Of a stretch of DNA of 64,000 nt, positions 11,425 to 20,734 are shown piece by piece. Both the position numbers and the translations under genes were made by a program. Positions within the stretch are counted from its first letter, which is position 1. Each line of letters begins with the position of its first letter. The DNA is from Poa pratensis (lineage: Eukaryota; Streptophyta; Magnoliopsida; Poales; Poaceae). Location: positions 94,034,289 to 94,098,288 of the forward strand of contig CAMZMU010000034.1 of NCBI GenBank assembly GCA_947311845.1, written 5' to 3'. The notes beneath the pieces are model-generated. The model was not told the origin of the DNA. It was given only the letters and a program-made list of their open reading frames with translations, and made no database searches.

Positions 11425-12657
11425 TCATGGTGGGTCAACAACACTGAGTTTGGAGAGAAAGAACCCATGCTGCGCTCGAGTCTGTGCCTTCGTGAAGAAG
11501 TCCGCCAACTGTAACTCAGAGGGCACATAGTGAAGGGCAAGAAGCTGGTCCTGCACAGCAGCACGCACAAAGGAGGCATCCACACCGATATGCTTGGTGA
11601 GTTCATGCTTCACCGGATCACGCGCAATGCTGATGGCGCCTGTACTGTCAGACAATAGAGGAGTCGGTGCAGCAGCAGAAACACCAAAGTCCTCTAGTAA
11701 CCATCGCAACCAAGTCACCTCAGCCGTCAACATGGCCATCGCTCTCAACTCAGCCTCTGCACTGGAGCGGGAGACGGCAGTCTGTTTCTTCGTCTTCCAG
11801 GCAATGAGGGATCCTCCAAGAAATACACAATAGGCAGACAGCGAGCGGCGATCAGAAGGATCACTAGCCCACGTAGCATCAGAGTAGGCCTGGAGCTGGA
11901 GAGAGCTGGAGCGAGGAAAGAAAAGGCGGCGAGAGATCGTGCCACGAAGATATCGTAGAACACGGAGCAGGTGACTATAGTGGACAGAGCTGGGAGCTGA
12001 AACGAACTGACTCAGAATGTGGACAGGATATGAAATATCTGGACGAGTGACAGCTAGATAGACAAGACTCCCAACAAGATGGCGATAGCGAGTGGGGTCT
12101 GTGAGGGGATCACCATCAGTAGCACGAAGCTGAATATTGAGCTCCATAGGAGTCTCAGCAGTGCGCTCATCACCAAGAGCAGCGCGAGCAAGAAGATCCT
12201 GAATATATTTTTCTTGGGAGATGAAGAAGCCATCAGAAGTCGAAGAAACCTCAATCCCGAGAAAATAGCGAAGTGGACCAAGATCAGACATCAGGAACTG
12301 CTCACGAAGGCGGGCCTTGACAAAGGCAATATACTCCGAGTCATCGCCAGTAATGATCATGTCATCAACATATAAGAGGAGGAGCGTCCGACCACGAGGT
12401 GAGGTGTGGACAAACAATGCGGGGTCATGGTCGCTAGACGAGAAACCAGCAGCAGTCACCACAGAGGCGAAACGCTCAAACCAGGCGCGAGGGGCTTGCT
12501 TAAGGCCATAGAGGGAGCGCCGAAGACGGCAGACCATACCATCAGGAACAGAGTACCCCGGTGGTGGCTGCATATAAACCTCCTCACGCAACTCTCCATT
12601 GAGAAATGCGTTCTGGACATCAAGCTGAGACACAGACCAATTACGAACAGAAGCCAC
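11425..12657 (-). CDS. Copia reverse transcriptase and RNase H
   Basis: 410 codons open. Motifs include QLDVQNAFLNG (RT core), LYGLKQAPRAW, the catalytic YVDDMIITG, and RNase H parts YSDATWASD and AEAELRAM with a C-terminal LADFFTKA. The N-terminal RT part sits in another frame (12689-13333), so pol is interrupted at about 12660-12720. It lies next to the PPT, as in copia elements. Function in replication is known for the family; activity here is doubtful because of the frameshifts. Confidence 0.92.
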   Translation of the reverse strand: MASVRNWSVSQLDVQNAFLNGELREEVYMQPPPGYSVPDGMVCRLRRSLYGLKQAPRAWFERFASVVTAAGFSSSDHDPALFVHTSPRGRTLLLLYVDDMIITGDDSEYIAFVKARLREQFLMSDLGPLRYFLGIEVSSTSDGFFISQEKYIQDLLARAALGDERTAETPMELNIQLRATDGDPLTDPTRYRHLVGSLVYLAVTRPDISYPVHILSQFVSAPSSVHYSHLLRVLRYLRGTISRRLFFPRSSSLQLQAYSDATWASDPSDRRSLSAYCVFLGGSLIAWKTKKQTAVSRSSAEAELRAMAMLTAEVTWLRWLLEDFGVSAAAPTPLLSDSTGAISIARDPVKHELTKHIGVDASFVRAAVQDQLLALHYVPSELQLADFFTKAQTRAQHGFFLSKLSVVDPP

Positions 12658-12688
12658 AGCAGAAGAGTGCGGACAGTGGTCATGTGGG

Positions 12689-13333
12689 CTACGGGAGCGA
12701 ACGTCTCATCATAATCGCGTCCCTGCTCTGCTGAAAGCCACGAGCCACAAGACGAGCTTTGAAACGCTCAGAGAACCATCGGAGCAGTCTTGATCTTATA
12801 GACCCACTTGCATGTGATGGGACGAACACCAGGTGGAGGGGAAACCAATCCCACGTGCCAGTGCGCTCAAGGGCAGCAATCTCCTCAGACATCGCAAGCT
12901 GCCATTCAGGCTGAGCCATGGCATCACGGTAGGAAGTGGGCTCAGCAACAGCAGAAAGGCTGTACTGGGAAGGAGAATAGCGATCAGGAGACCGTAATGA
13001 GGTCCGAGAACGAAGGTTATGAACCGGTGTACACGGAAGGTGGCGCGCCGGAAGTAGAAGGCATGTCAGAGGGATCATCGTCAACACACGGCCGACGAGT
13101 GTAGTGGAGAGGAAAGGGAGAGAGGGTAGTATGCACTGGAGAGGGAGGTGGTGAGGGAGGAGAAGAGGATGGTGTCGGCGGTGCATCGGGAACAGTGGGA
13201 CTTGGCGGAGGTGGAGGTGGAGGAGGAACATGAGGCACGGAGGGAGATATGTCGGGAAGTATAAGGAAGGAGATATCCTCAACCGAAAAGGTCGAGGCAG
13301 TAGGACGCGGATAGTACGAACGAGACTCATCAA
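12689..13333 (-). pseudogene. Copia RT N-terminal part, frameshifted
   Basis: Contains YRDAMAQPEWQLAMSEEI and ERTGTWD followed by FKARLVARGFQQ, the conserved start of copia RT. The frame differs from both the integrase side and the YVDD side. The first 100 codons are shadow sequence of the proline-rich linker, which is read properly in 13017-13487. Confidence 0.8.
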
Positions 13334-13487
13334 AAGTCACATCACGGGAAATACGTAGCCGACGACTAACAGGATCCCAACATCGATAGCCCTTGTGCTC
13401 ATCACTGTAGCCAAGAAAAACACACTCCACGACTGAGCGGTCAATTTGGTGCGTTCGCAGGGAGCAAGGAGAACATAGCACACGCAC
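13017..13487 (-). pseudogene. Copia integrase C-terminal part and proline-rich linker, frameshifted
   Basis: Contains [19 protein letters not shown] and [10 protein letters not shown], the conserved segment after the integrase core, followed by a proline-rich spacer. It is in a different frame from the integrase core at 13337-14245, so there is a shift near 13440-13480. Confidence 0.8.
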
Positions 13488-14245
13488 CCAAACATGCGAA
13501 GAGCGGAGTAGTCAGGAGAACGACCAGAGAGACGCTCCATAGGAATACCACCCTGCAAAGCAGCCGAAGGCTGGATATTGATGAGATAGGTGGATGCGGA
13601 GACAGCCTCAGCCCAAAAGTGGGGTGGAAGAGAGGCGGCAATCATCATCGCACGAGCCGTCTCAAGAAGGTGGCGATGCTTGCGCTCAGCAACGCCATTC
13701 TGAGCGTGAGCACCAGGACAAGAGAACTGGGCGAGAGTACCCTGTTCGGCAAGAAAACCACGCAACATCTGGGAGATATACTCACCAGCCGAGTCAGCAC
13801 GAAAGACACGAATGGGCGTGGAAAACTGGGTGTGTACCATGGCAGCAAATCGCTTGTATATAGGGAGAACCTCGCTGCGAGATTTCATAAAATAGAGCCA
13901 AGTGTAGCGAGAGAAGTCATCAATAAATAGAACATAGTAGCGATGACCACCTTTCGAATCGAAGGGAGCAGGGCCCCATACATCAGAATGAACTAAGTCG
14001 AAAGGACGCTGAGAGACTGACTCACTCGTAGGATAAGGTAATTGAGTCTGTTTGCCAAGTCTACAACCATTACAATGTAAAGATACATCGCCATAGACAG
14101 ACCCTAAACACCTTGATGCACTAGCGAGGACAAGCGAGAGCCACATATATGACCAAGTCGATGATGCCACTGTTGGAAGGACGCAGAGGAGGAGGCAGCA
14201 AGAGCATGCGAGCTGGCGGGTGTGGTGGCAGCGGAAGGAACACAA
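13337..14245 (-). pseudogene. Copia integrase core
   Basis: Shows the zinc part CNGCRLGK, then [30 protein letters not shown] and [18 protein letters not shown]. These hold the DDE-type catalytic residues of retroviral-type integrases. The frame opens after the protease region and ends in a frameshift before the GY/DVTF segment. The first 40 or so codons are out-of-frame sequence. Confidence 0.88.
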
Positions 14246-15105
14246 AGCCAGTCAACCTCCCAAAGGCCCTGAGCCTCACGGCGCCGAGGGCCAGCTCCAA
14301 CTAGAACCTGGGTGCGACGATCCTGAACAGAACAAGAGTCGGTATCAAGAATGACACGACAGCCAGAATCAGCAAGTTGAGCAGCGGAAAATAGATTCAT
14401 GGTAAGACGGGGAACATGAGAAACACTAGGAACAGAGAAGGACGGAGTAGAGAGAGTGCCACGACTAGCAACAGGAAGAGGTGTGCCATCGGCAGTGAGA
14501 ACATTGAGAGGAGAATCAAGAGGTCGAAGAGAGGACAGAGTGGAAGAATCAGAAGACATGTGAAAGGAAGCTCCAGAATCCAGAACCCACGGAGACGTAC
14601 CTGACTGTGTAGGCGGTGGTGGCGGAGTAGCAGTAGTGGAAGCAGTCAGCGAGGCAACGGTGCCCGTCGAAGAAGAGCCAGAGGAAGCCAGCATACGCTT
14701 GAGCTGGGTAATATCCTGGGCAGTGAAGGACTGTGCAGACGGAGGCGCACGAACCGCAGGAGAGGAGCGACCCATGTCACGCTGCTTCTTGAAACAATCA
14801 GACTCTGGGTGGCCCGGCTTCTTGCAGTAGTCGCAGAACATGTGAGAGCGAGGCCGACCCCCCCCTGCAGAGGGCCGCCCGCCCACCCCCGTGAAGGAGT
14901 GGGTAGCAGCGGTGGAACAGACGACACCGGAGCGCGGCAGCAAGCACAGTGGGAACCACAAGCAGTCCAGCAGAACGGAGTCGAGTCTCCTCAGCGCGAA
15001 GCTCTGCAAGTACCTCTGAGATGGGAACACGTCGACCACGGGCAAGCAAGTGTGCACGCCGAGGCTCAAACTCGGAACGCAGGCGAGACAAGAACTCATG
15101 GACAC
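14104..15105 (-). pseudogene. Copia gag zinc knuckle and aspartic protease
   Basis: Contains the CCHC knuckle CDYCKKPGHPESDC, then the protease active site WVLDSGASFHM, and WHHRLGHI at the start of the integrase zinc region. The upstream gag is in another frame (14798-15751), so a shift lies near 14850-14950. In a working element the knuckle binds genomic RNA and the protease cuts the polyprotein. Confidence 0.88.
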
Positions 15106-15751
15106 GCTGAAACTCCAAGTCTGACCTCACTGTCTGACAGCATCGACAAGTACCGCAAACAACAGTCCTCAGAGAGTCAAGCTGACGCCAGATGGCAGAG
15201 CACTGTGTGTAGAACTCATCAACAGTAGAGTCACCCTGCTGAAGATCATGCTCCTGACGCACCACAGACAGGTAGAGAGCATCACCAGAGGGCTGATAGC
15301 GCTGACAAAGATAAGTCCACATCGCAGCAGTAGTGCCCAATCCCATAAACTCAGAAGCAAACTGAGGTAGAACACTAGCAGTGAGGACAGCAGCAGCACG
15401 AGCATCATCATTGCACCACTGAGTGTAAACAGACAGAGCATCCCGATAAATAGAGAGAGACTCCGAGTAATTCGATACTTGCTGGTCATAGGCTTCAACT
15501 GCAAGATCATCAGCATCCTTGGCGGCAGCACGATCAGCCTCAGAAGCATCAGCGGCAAGAGCGGGTGGCACCGGTGGAGTAGGAGCCACAGGAGCAACGG
15601 GGCACGGCGGACAGGAGACCTCGCCAGAGAGAACGCCCCACAACAGGAGGCCGCGCATGTGGATGCGCATAAAGCCCACAAACTCGGCGTAGTTGGTGCC
15701 ATCAAAGATCACAGAGCACCGAGGAACAGCAACATAGCCCGAAGAGGACAT
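14798..15751 (-). pseudogene. Copia gag (capsid part)
   Basis: I place the start at ATG 15751 (MSSSGYVAVPRCSVIFDG). A run of 18 A lies just upstream in the sense strand. FDGTNYAEF and FLSRLRSEFEPRRAHLL are typical of plant copia gag (UBN2-like). The frame drifts out near 14900 before the zinc knuckle. It would form the capsid-like particle. Confidence 0.8.
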
Positions 15752-15784
15752 CGCGGGCTCTCTGTTTTTTTTTTTTTTTTTTGA

Positions 15785-16330
15785 AGTCAACGAAGAGAGA
15801 GAATGTGGATCTCACAGCCACAGCCACAGCCCAGCCCGAGGTCGGGAGGAGCTAGCAAGCGTGGCCATGGACGGAAGCCACAGCGAGCAGCATGTGGCCA
15901 CGGGATGAGCGGCCGGGACGGCGACGACCGGCCACGGGAGGGGCGGCCGGGACAGCGACGACCGGCCACGGGAGGGGCCGCTGCGGCGGCCGGTCAGGCA
16001 GAGCAGACAGCGGCCGACGACGGGCGACGAGCAGCGCGGCAGACGGCCGACGACGGGCGATGACGGCGACGGCCGCAACGGGCGGCCACGGCAGGTCAGC
16101 GACGGCAGGCGGCGGCCGGAGGGCAGGCCTGCGGCAGACGGCGGCCGGCGACGGGCGATGACGACGACGACCGCAACGGGCGGCCACGGCAGGTCGGCGA
16201 CGGCAGGCGGCGGCCGGAGGGCAGGCCGCAGGCCGCGTATGGCGGCGGCGACGCGGCAGGCCGGAGACGGCGGCAGCGGCGCGGCAGGCCGTGGACGGGA
16301 GTTGGTACGGGTGGGGAGGAGGAGAGCACC
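15785..16330 (-). repeat. GC-rich copia leader with tandem repeats
   Basis: The untranslated leader between PBS and gag is extremely GC-rich. A unit with a 98-bp period starts near 16051 and again near 16149, and a shorter unit of about 36 bp repeats near 15908-15980. Long open frames across it on both strands are Arg/Ala/Pro composition artefacts, not genes. Confidence 0.75.
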
Positions 16331-16345
16331 TGAGCTCTGATACCA
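16331..16345 (-). other. Primer-binding site of the copia element
   Basis: In element orientation TGGTATCAGAGCTCA directly follows the 5' LTR. It matches the initiator methionine tRNA 3' end, as in most plant copia elements. Confidence 0.93.
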
Positions 16346-16433
16346 TGTTATGAATGAGCAACTATATTTCCAGGAGGCCAGAGGCCAGTACTTATACAAC
16401 ATGTGTGTCATGAACAGTAATATACATCTAACA
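16346..16433 (-). repeat. 5' LTR of the copia element
   Basis: 88 bp with TG..CA ends, the partner of 11324-11411. It is followed outside by the TSD GGCAC. Confidence 0.93.
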
Positions 16434-16539
16434 GGCACAACATCACAAAATTATGAGTACATGCTACTCTTGATATATGATAGGCAGGCGGAGAGCCAGA
16501 AGTGGTGTTTATTACAAGGTTACAAAGTAGCAATGCTAG

Positions 16540-17041
16540 CATCGCTGAACCTTCAGAATGCATGGATCTATTTTCATTGGCAGCAAGCTGCAGCTTCGCC
16601 ATGACCCTGTCTGGTCTGTGTTCTGTTTCCTTTTCCGCCTCCTCTCCGGTCATCTTTTTGGGTCATCACGCTGCGCTGTACCTCCCAAATTCTCCGGAAG
16701 AGCTCCAGCCTAGGGAAGACCTGAGTTTTGGAGTGCACGAGCTGCAGGCTCAGCACCTCGACTTGACTTCCACCTCGACGAAAGGCCGGCCGGGTCACCC
16801 CCGAGTCTCCCAGGAGGATGTAGCTGTTCTTTTTTTCCTTTGCCCACCGGACCGGCTAATAGGACATACTCTTCAGGTTAACATAGTAGGTCGTTGGCAT
16901 GCATGGACGACAGACCGCATCTTGTCCAGCTCGTCAGTGATGTAGGCCTTGTCGCTGCTGGACTTGGCGTACCCGAGCGCTCCGTCCAGGGCGGACCTGC
17001 CGGCTGCCGATGCTCACCACCGTGGCCTCCATGGCCTCCAT
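16540..17041 (-). pseudogene. NLR relic: coiled-coil start joined to LRR end
   Basis: From ATG 17041 the minus strand reads MEAMEATVVSIG. After a frameshift it gives ALDGALGYAKSSSDKAYITDELDKM, the start of the CC (Rx_N) domain of grass NLRs. Shortly after (about 16800-16560) come QVEVLSLQL..KTQVFPRLE and EKETEHRPDRVMAKLQLAANENRS in shifting frames. These resemble the LRR end and C-terminal tail of the NLR at 20735. NB-ARC and most LRRs are deleted. It lies on the same strand as the other NLRs and counts as a dead cluster member. Confidence 0.7.
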
Positions 17042-17507
17042 CGCTGCCGATCGATCGAGCTTCGATAGAGCTCCCCCGGCGAGTGTTTGCGTGTGGATGG
17101 ATCTGATGGTGCAGGTCTGAGGCTGATCAGCTGCCTCCTGTTTAGTAGATAGATAGTGCAAGTACGTGCGCCACGATAGACGCAGCTTAAATTCTTAATC
17201 AAGATGCTTCACCACGCTGTACACGTATGCTGCAGCTTGGACCAAGCAGGCACGTACGTGTTAAAATTTAGTGGAAATATAGACAGTTTTGAGTGATGCT
17301 AACAGCTGTCCGCTGGCTGTGATGCTGAACAGACATATGTGTTAACTAATACTGGTTTGACTATTTATCATCGATTATTCAAGTAGCATGCACGTTGTTG
17401 GTTGTTGGGATCTGACTATCTGAGCGAGCCATCTGAGTTCGTACCCACGAAGAACCTACCCACAGTACCGGAATCTGGTAATTTGCCATGTGTCGGATCG
17501 AGTGCTC
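17042..17507. other. Intergenic, nothing recognised
   Basis: I see no gene or terminal repeats. It is the former 5' flank of the NLR relic. Confidence 0.5.
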
Positions 17508-17520
17508 TTTAGACTAGACT

Positions 17521-18096
17521 TTTTTTTTTAGATAAAGGGCCGGTATGCCTAGACCACCGTGTAAACCACATTTCAAGTTTGAACTTGGATGGTTGCATCG
17601 TGAGGGTTTCCATGAGATGGTCAAAAGAATATGGGAAAGACCGGTTGCTGGTGATACGTCTATCCAGAGGTGGAACAACAAGATTAGTGCTTTACGAACA
17701 CACCTAGTTAGTTGGACTCGTCATACTACTGGTTTACTTAAAAAAGAAAAGATACGACTATTCTCCATAATTGATGTCCTAGAGGCATTAGCAAAAGTTC
17801 GTCTATTATCCACGCAAGAGATTGAGTTAAAAAGCCAATCCAATGCACATATAGCGAAACTACTGCGGGAGGAAGAGTTAAAATGGTATCAACGTTCCAA
17901 AACCCAATTTATCCTTGAAGGGGACTCGGATACTCGCTATTTCCATAGTATTGCCAATGACAGACACAGGAAAAAGCGTATTCACTCTCTTGTCCAGGAT
18001 GAGGAAACGATTGAGTGCCATGAACAACTCAAGTCGTATATTACTAAATACTATAAAGACCTGTTTGGAGCCCAGAGAAAGGAAACTTCACACTGC
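17521..18096 (+). mobile_element. Truncated LINE copy, apparently 5'-inverted
   Basis: A 13-bp TSD, TTTAGACTAGACT, flanks it at 17508-17520 and 18097-18109. The left end is a T run followed by AGATAAAGGGCC, which reads as a LINE 3' tail in minus orientation (compare the LINE tail at 58945). The rest is open on the plus strand (about 17560-18108) and encodes LINE ORF2 sequence between endonuclease and RT: FELGWLHREGFHEMVKRIW, EGDSDTRYFHSIANDR and SYITKYYKDLFG. Tail and coding part therefore point in opposite directions, as in twin-priming inversions. RT itself is absent. Confidence 0.7.
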
Positions 18097-18209
18097 TTTA
18101 GACTAGACTAGAAGAAGAAATGGAAACAAGTGTCCTCGGAAATGGGAGAGAAATGATAACCCGAGAGCACCATGTAGACAAGGTAGTACAGGTTGATGTA
18201 GTGAGTACT

Positions 18210-18660
18210 ATTTGCTTCTTGTTTACGAAAAGTCATATTTCTCTCCCAAATTCCAGTGTTTCCTTTATCTTTAAAAGTTCAAAAACAATATTTCCAAGTT
18301 TAAGAAAAATCGGAAAAACAATCTCGGGATGTTAATGATGTATCCTATAAACGTGCAAAACCATAATGCAAAATTCTTTTTATTATGTGGCTACACAAAA
18401 ATGACAAAATGTTGTATATTTTGAAGATTTGAAACTGTATACTCAGATCCACACACTTGTCACTTTTGTGTAGATCAGAATTTAAATCAAAATTGTGCAC
18501 GTTTGTGAGATACATCATTTTTTAGGCTGATTTTTTTAGGCCGAGTGAGATGCATCATTGACAACATGCAGGTTTTTTTCAGATTTTTTGAAACTTATAA
18601 ATATGATTTTTTTTATATATATAAAGGAATCACTGGATCTCGAGACCAAAATAACTTTCT
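18210..18660. repeat. AT-rich dispersed repeat, same family as 62171-62562
   Basis: The right part (about 18545-18640: 'catcattgacaacatgcagg', 'tcagattttttgaaacttata', 'aatcactggatctcg') matches 62455-62550 in order. Clear terminal repeats are not visible in this copy, so it may be a truncated MITE-like unit. Confidence 0.5.
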
Positions 18661-18737
18661 TATAGAAAGACATGTCTCTGAATGCAAAACCACATGTCTT
18701 AGCCTTTTGGAACTGGAAATGCAAAACCACATGTCCT

Positions 18738-18859
18738 AGTGTGACCAGTCGGAGGAGGCGATGACGCACATTCTTACCGGCCGCCCCTTCTTGAAGACAA
18801 TCTGGTATGAGTTGCTGTTTTGGATACTGTCCACCTTCAAACGCCCTACTATCGAAGAC
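18738..18859 (+). pseudogene. LINE ORF2 C-terminal (zf-RVT) fragment, split by an hAT element
   Basis: Reads CDQSEEAMTHILTGRPFLKTIW then YELLFWILSTFKRPTIED and continues across the hAT insertion as HFVDWYIQ (19838-19870). This has the layout of the zinc-binding end of plant LINE reverse transcriptases (C..E..H and W residues). It is a short remnant and was the target of the hAT insertion. Confidence 0.6.
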
Positions 18860-19829
18860 CAGGGCCGGGCTGGCAAAATCCGGGGCCCTGTGCCAAAATC
18901 TAAAACGGGGCCCTATAACACACGAAAATTTAAACTAATAAATAATTCTAACATATATGTCATAATATTTTGCATAACGATAGAATATATTGATAATCAT
19001 ACATATTTAACTCCGAGTTGCATATTGTTTATTTGAACACATCATCATTCTTTTGTGTTTTTTGAAATGAAATCTTTGAATGATATCCTCATAATCAATC
19101 TTCTCCGACACTTCGATCTCAAGTGATATTGTGGCTAAATCATTGAGTTTTTGTTGTGTCATTTTAGTACGCATATAGAACTTCAATAGCTTCAATTTAG
19201 AAAAGCTTCGTACGGTCGATTCCTCCTAAAACCTAATTCTTGCACTTCTGGGAACAGACTGATGTTTCCCCATGCTCAAATTTGTATAATTGAAACACTA
19301 TACAAATGATGAATAAAATAAAACTGAAGTCAATCAAAAAGGAGGAATTAGGATTTACGAATAGGAGCAGACCACGAAGATAAGATTGATTACCCTGCCG
19401 ATTCCTCCTAAATCTGGTAATTCCTGCCGATCGATTTTGCTAAACCACCACTCAATATGGATGCAATTGCATTTGCCTGTTGACAGACGGGAGGCAGCCA
19501 GGCAGGCGTCGGCGGTTCGGGAGGCAAGCGGGAGGCGGCGATGCGTCGATCCACTCGATCGTGTTTCCGATTGTATGCGTGCATGGCATTTTTTTTTGAC
19601 TTGCGTACAGGGCCCTAGCGATGCGTGGATTCTTTTCCGATCGTGACTATGCGCAGCTACGCGACGAGCTTGATTCAGACGCAGCCGCGCGAGCGGCGCA
19701 TGGCGGAAAATGCGACCAGCACGGCAAACCCCAGTAACCTGTATACTGCTTATAAAAAAAATTGGGGCCCCAAAATTTTATGGGCCCTGTGCGGGCCGCA
19801 CAGTTGGCACCACTGTGGGCCTGGCCCTG
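18860..19829 (-). mobile_element. Non-autonomous hAT element, 970 bp
   Basis: It starts CAGGGCCGGGCTGGC and ends with the inverse of CAGGGCCAGGCCCAC. It is flanked by an 8-bp TSD, TCGAAGAC, at 18852-18859 and 19830-19837, the size typical of hAT elements. Inside it is a minus-strand piece of hAT transposase C-terminus. Deletion has removed the rest of the transposase. Confidence 0.92.
19007..19195 (-). pseudogene. hAT transposase C-terminal fragment
   Basis: Encodes KLLKFYMRTKMTQQKLNDLA and then TISLEIEVSEKIDYEDIIQRF, the hATC dimerisation end found in TTF-type/ZMYM1-like hAT transposases. It is open for 62 codons only and lies inside the hAT element at 18860-19829. Confidence 0.8.
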
Positions 19830-19870
19830 TCGAAGACCACTTCGTAGACTGGTATATACAAGTTTTAATA

Positions 19871-20160
19871 AAAACTAGCCATGCAAGTTATTCTCTTCTA
19901 ACACAGACTTGACAGGGAAGTAATTCTTATTTTCAAAAAGACCTACCATGCAAGTTACTCTCTTTAAAGGAAGCCTTGCCATGCCTTGATCGTATCGCAT
20001 ATTACTTCAACAGTAGGACTCATCATTTGTTCTTTATTAAGCAAGGGAATCATCATTAGTTAGGCTTTACGCCGATGACACAACTAGTGCAAAGGCATAT
20101 ATACAATTTTCTCATACCAGCAGACCCAGCCCGTATCTATCAGATCTACGTAGTAGCTGC
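19871..20160. other. Intergenic, nothing recognised
   Basis: AT-rich sequence with no open frame or repeat that I can support. Confidence 0.5.
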
Positions 20161-20720
20161 GTGAAAAGACTCACTTTGGCTCCTCCGGCACAAAGCAGTG
20201 TGCTTGCTTTCTATCCACACTCCCTTCCGGCGGGCGAAGGAGCCCGAGATGGGTGAGCTTGAGCCCCGCCATACGCCAGCTGCTGATGCTTCCCTGCCCA
20301 CCGTGATATGTCCGTGGATCGGCACCAGCACTAGAGCTCGCCAGGGCGTTGCTTGCATTCCCTGGCACGTGACGATGCTCTTTGCAGTGTAGGCACACTT
20401 GGTGGTGGTGACGTTCGTGCACAGCGCCGCCACATGCCGCCCCCTCGAGGCAGTTGTAGCATAACCCTCACGTGGCACAGACGATATGGCAGGGGGCGGG
20501 ACTCTTGCCATGGCGCTTCTTTCGGCCCCGTGGTGTCACGCACCACACCTTGGGCCTCCGGACGACCCGGGGGCTGTCTGTCAACCAGCTTGTGGGCGCC
20601 TGACCACAGAGCTCTCCGTGGTGTGGGATCCACCCCGGGGGCTGCCTACCGCTGCGAAGAACCGTGTCTTGCTGCCTCCGGAGTGAAGGCTGTTCAGAGA
20701 GCAGTCAAGAAAGCAAAGGA
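20160..20720 (-). pseudogene. Zinc-knuckle (CCHC) gene relic downstream of the NLR
   Basis: In mixed frames the minus strand gives SRGRHVAALCTNVTTTKC with CREHRHVPG-like sequence nearby, a degenerate C-x2-C..H..C knuckle. The same sequence lies in the same position 3' of the second NLR (63040-63800). Frames are broken repeatedly. The origin may be a gag-like or host CCHC gene. I do not assign a function. Confidence 0.45.
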
Positions 20721-20734
20721 TAGACCTATCTCCA

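Larger units (their letters stand above)
11324..16433 (-). mobile_element. Ty1-copia retrotransposon with 88-bp LTRs
   Basis: A complete element of 5110 bp. The LTRs (11324-11411 and 16346-16433) have TG..CA ends and look identical over 88 bp. The 5-bp TSD is GGCAC at 11319-11323 and 16434-16438. On the minus strand the order is 5' LTR, PBS, GC-rich leader, gag, protease, integrase, RT-RNase H, PPT, 3' LTR, which is copia order. The coding region is broken by several frameshifts, so it looks non-autonomous as read. It inserted downstream of the SMP gene, antisense to it. Confidence 0.95.

Noticed and set aside
15812..16438. Long open frames across the copia leader on both strands
   Set aside because: They follow from extreme GC content and tandem repeats. 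The position between PBS and gag marks it as untranslated leader.
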